Both the position numbers and the translations under genes were made by a program. The notes under the pieces are model-generated. The model made no database searches, was not told where the DNA came from, and worked only from the letters and a program-made list of their open reading frames with translations. A DNA stretch of 64,000 bases from Eubacteriaceae bacterium (GTDB lineage: Bacteria > Bacillota > Clostridia > Eubacteriales > Alkalibacteraceae): positions 1 through 64,000 of the forward strand of contig JAAXUP010000003.1 of NCBI GenBank assembly GCA_013335935.1, given 5' to 3'. Below, piece after piece: positions 61,769 through 64,000 of this stretch. How positions within the stretch are numbered: position 1 is the stretch's first letter; the number at the start of each line of letters is the position of its first letter.

Positions 61769-61812
61769 TTAAAGCGGCTCTCCTCAAAATTGAGGAAAAC
61801 CGCTTTCTTTTC
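61769..61812 (-). terminator. Terminator of the damaged membrane-protein gene
   Basis: AAAGCGG and CCGCTTT enclose an inner CCTC/GAGG stem. On the minus strand it is followed by TTAAAAC and lies 26 bases after the stop codon. Confidence 0.65.
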
Positions 61813-61837
61813 TGTTGGAGAGGTGTAAAAAATCTTC

Positions 61838-62937
61838 TCAGGGCTTGATTTCCAGGATGTCGAACTGATTGCCCCTTGGATTCCCCGCCAGACCGGAGGC
61901 ATCATTCAAACCGATGAGGTAGGTAGGACGGTTCTTGATATTCAATAAAACTGGGAAAGTTAGGGTATAGTTTTTCTCCTGAATCTGTCCACTGGCTGAA
62001 TTCATCGCCGAAACCTCATCTGCCGACGGAACCGAGAAGAATTTGGCTTCCTTGGTTCTCAGGTTTACAAAATAAAAGCCCAGATTGGAGGAATCGCTTC
62101 TTATGGAGGTAACACCAGTGTACAGGTATATATCATCATTCAAGGGCACATAGTTGTAGCCCTGGGTGGTTCTTGTCACATTTTTCTGGCCGATGATGGA
62201 ACTCAAGAACCCACTGGCAAGTTTTCCGCGAAAATCAAGCTGCTGAATGATAAGGTCCGATGGGTACACACGGTCTACCCAGGAGGGCACATTATTAACA
62301 TCGTAGTAGGTTGATTCACCGGTGCTTCCATTAGTGACAATTGCTCCCTTTACATCGGTACCCCCGAAAAATCCAATTCGTTTTGTCAGGACAGAAGTGA
62401 TGTAAAATCCATTTCCTGCATCATCCACCTCGAAGTTGGTTTCGCCAAACATTTTAGTAGGATATTTGAACCGAATGTGCCTTGCTATGTCCCGCATCAG
62501 GATATCGCTCTTGGAATATTTCAGCGGATTGACAAGCTTTATCAGGTCAGCTTCCTGGGTAGCCATATCAACCTTGACATAGTATGGACTCCCATTCCTG
62601 GAATTGATGATGTACTTAATGATATCAGAATAAGACAGTGGCGATACCCTGACGGGCACGCCCTTGATATTTATTTGTGGATAATTGTCATTGATTTCAA
62701 ATTGGGAAACGACTTCCTGGACAGAGCCCATTTGCCGTTCTCCAATAATGGCCGCAGTTTCCCGGTCCACCACAGGTACTTTATCATAACCGATTTCCTT
62801 GACGGTATCTGCAAAGTTGGCATCGGTCACAGGTATGAGTGCAGCATAAGCCCTTGCCCGAAAAATAGGTTGGGAAAAAAAACCAGTACAGCGGGAGCAA
62901 CGACCAGAATCGCTACTACGATTGCCGAAACAGTGCA
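61838..62937 (-). pseudogene. Damaged uncharacterised membrane protein (frameshift, lost start)
   Basis: The intact part is a 340-residue extracytoplasmic domain from SQPIFRARAYAALIPVTD to the end. The bases before it encode a membrane helix, TVSAIVVAILVVAPAVLVFF, but in another frame. The two frames meet at a run of eight T (minus strand, 62875-62882); nine T would join helix and domain. Upstream the helix frame hits TGA at 62938-62940 with no start codon. The N-terminal part is therefore missing, perhaps replaced by the GGDEF gene. An in-frame ATG at 62941 would give a different, Cys-rich start. The protein family is not recognised. Confidence 0.6.
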
Positions 62938-62971
62938 TCATTCTATATTCAAAGATTTCGTTACACTTCCA

Positions 62972-63922
62972 TCACTTGAAAGTTTGACTAATTCCTGATG
63001 CAGTAACTCTATTTTTACCGGCATTCTTTGAAGCGTACAGGTTTTCATCAGCTTTAATGATGATTGCATCGACGGACACTCCGGCAATATTTTCAATTGA
63101 AAACTCCGCGACCCCCGCACTGAATGTAGGCGAAAAGTCGAGTTCTTTCATACACGCAGTGCGAAATGAGGTTGAAATTCGCTGCAGAACCTTGATTACA
63201 AGAGAAGTAACCGTGTCAGGAAAAAGAAGCATAAATTCTTCACCGCCAAACCTTCCTACAATGTCCTGTTTTCGTGTGTTTGTGAAGGCCGCGGAGCAGA
63301 ATAGGTTGAGAACCCTGTCGCCTACCAAGTGACCATACGTGTCATTTACTGATTTGAAATCGTCAATGTCAATCATTGCCACTGTCAGCCCATCTTTGCT
63401 TTCAGCAAGACTCTTTAACGAATTGACAAGAGCGTATTTATTCATTGAACCTGTCGCGGCGTCGAGTGAAAGCTGGGTTTTTAGCAATTTCTCATATCCC
63501 ATTTGGGTTGTGATGTCCATGAAAGACAGTACACCATATATCGCATTATCTGTGACAACGCGTGATGCGCTAACATTAAACCACTTCTTCCGATTTGCCC
63601 CATTAATATTGAAATAATGTTCAACAACCGTTTCCGGGACATTGACGCCTTCCATCATAGCGGTGCTCAGAATCCTGCGCAAGCTGCAGTCCCTGCAATT
63701 GTCTCCCTCTCCACAGTTTTTCCCGGTCAAATAAATATCAGAACACTTGAGCGCATTGCCGAGCATACGCTCATGAAAGTCTTTTGGGTCAATATTAAAG
63801 GTTGCAAACATATAGTTATTAATACTCTGTAGAGATGTATCTCCGTTCACAACAACCAGCCCGACAGGGCTATTCTCGAAAACTGCCTGAAACAAACGGG
63901 ATGAAATGTTATCGTTTTCCAA
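62972..63922 (-). CDS. PAS-GGDEF diguanylate cyclase
   Basis: From the TTG at 63922 (AAGGAG 11 bases upstream; a GTG at 63934 is possible) the protein has 316 residues. A PAS domain with Cys60, Cys70, Cys76 and Cys79 may bind a cofactor or metal. The GGDEF domain has GGEEF (226-230) with the inhibitory site RKQD (217-220), so cyclic di-GMP synthesis with product inhibition is expected. There is no membrane helix. It ends 34 bases before the damaged gene. Confidence 0.9.
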   Translation of the reverse strand: MENDNISSRLFQAVFENSPVGLVVVNGDTSLQSINNYMFATFNIDPKDFHERMLGNALKCSDIYLTGKNCGEGDNCRDCSLRRILSTAMMEGVNVPETVVEHYFNINGANRKKWFNVSASRVVTDNAIYGVLSFMDITTQMGYEKLLKTQLSLDAATGSMNKYALVNSLKSLAESKDGLTVAMIDIDDFKSVNDTYGHLVGDRVLNLFCSAAFTNTRKQDIVGRFGGEEFMLLFPDTVTSLVIKVLQRISTSFRTACMKELDFSPTFSAGVAEFSIENIAGVSVDAIIIKADENLYASKNAGKNRVTASGISQTFK

Positions 63923-64000
63923 TTTATAAATCACTCCTTTTTGAGAGCTTTAGCCTTCGGATGGCGCTTCCACAATGATGATGTGATGATGCGATATTTG

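Noticed and set aside
62875-62882. Programmed ribosomal frameshift at the T8 run
   Set aside because: The upstream frame has no start codon and is closed by TGA, so there is no ribosome to shift. Damage is a simpler explanation.

Overview
The window looks like chromosomal DNA of a low-GC Gram-positive anaerobe of the class Clostridia. The signs are a sensory-type [FeFe]-hydrogenase cassette, a tryptophan T-box, PyrR-UraA, HPr, a class D-like sortase with candidate substrates, a DUF1659/DUF2922 pair and three tRNA genes with encoded CCA. No rRNA, transposase, integrase, phage gene or CRISPR array was seen. Most genes lie on the minus strand, so operons read right to left.

Left part (1-10 kb): a redox-signalling cassette (DRTGG, ATPase, hydrogenase-like sensor, DRTGG, PHP) runs off the left edge. 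Next to it is a metal-uptake operon: cell-wall anchored Ig-like protein, FecCD permease, ATPase, TiaS-like protein and binding lipoprotein. Its leader has a promoter, a folded RNA resembling the molybdenum/tungsten cofactor riboswitch, and an intrinsic terminator. Then come lipB-lipA and a second small ATPase.

Middle (10-43 kb): housekeeping and envelope genes. They include tRNA-Leu, coaE, prsW, an M18 aminopeptidase, ptsH, uraA-pyrR, a CpsB/CpsD/CpsC phosphoregulatory set for polysaccharide export, tkt and a DbpA-type RNA helicase with a two-hairpin leader. A glycolipid/YkoP/deacetylase operon and a sortase operon follow, then a PAS-GGDEF-hemerythrin protein, a PucR regulator, and trpB2 behind a Trp T-box. 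A two-component system, tRNA-Gln, a 2-enoate-reductase-like enzyme divergent from a TetR regulator, and an isolated AnfO-like gene complete this part.

Right part (43-62 kb): a large exopolysaccharide locus. It holds an MBOAT/AlgX-like O-acetylation pair, a polymerase/ligase, four glycosyltransferases, a PglC-type initiating transferase, and amino-sugar genes (DegT aminotransferase, GNAT, formyltransferase, PIG-L deacetylase). It also holds a NodB-like deacetylase, three tandem FemAB-like paralogues and a MurJ/Wzx-like flippase. A terminator after the NodB-like gene suggests at least two transcription units. The right edge holds a damaged membrane-protein gene and a PAS-GGDEF cyclase.

The least explained content is intergenic. 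One repeat family is made of two successive hairpins and occurs at six loci, once as a 76-bp tandem array and once forming the 3' end of a gene. A second family is a mosaic of short words and sits upstream of lipB, inside the T-box leader of trpB2, and behind the flavoenzyme gene.
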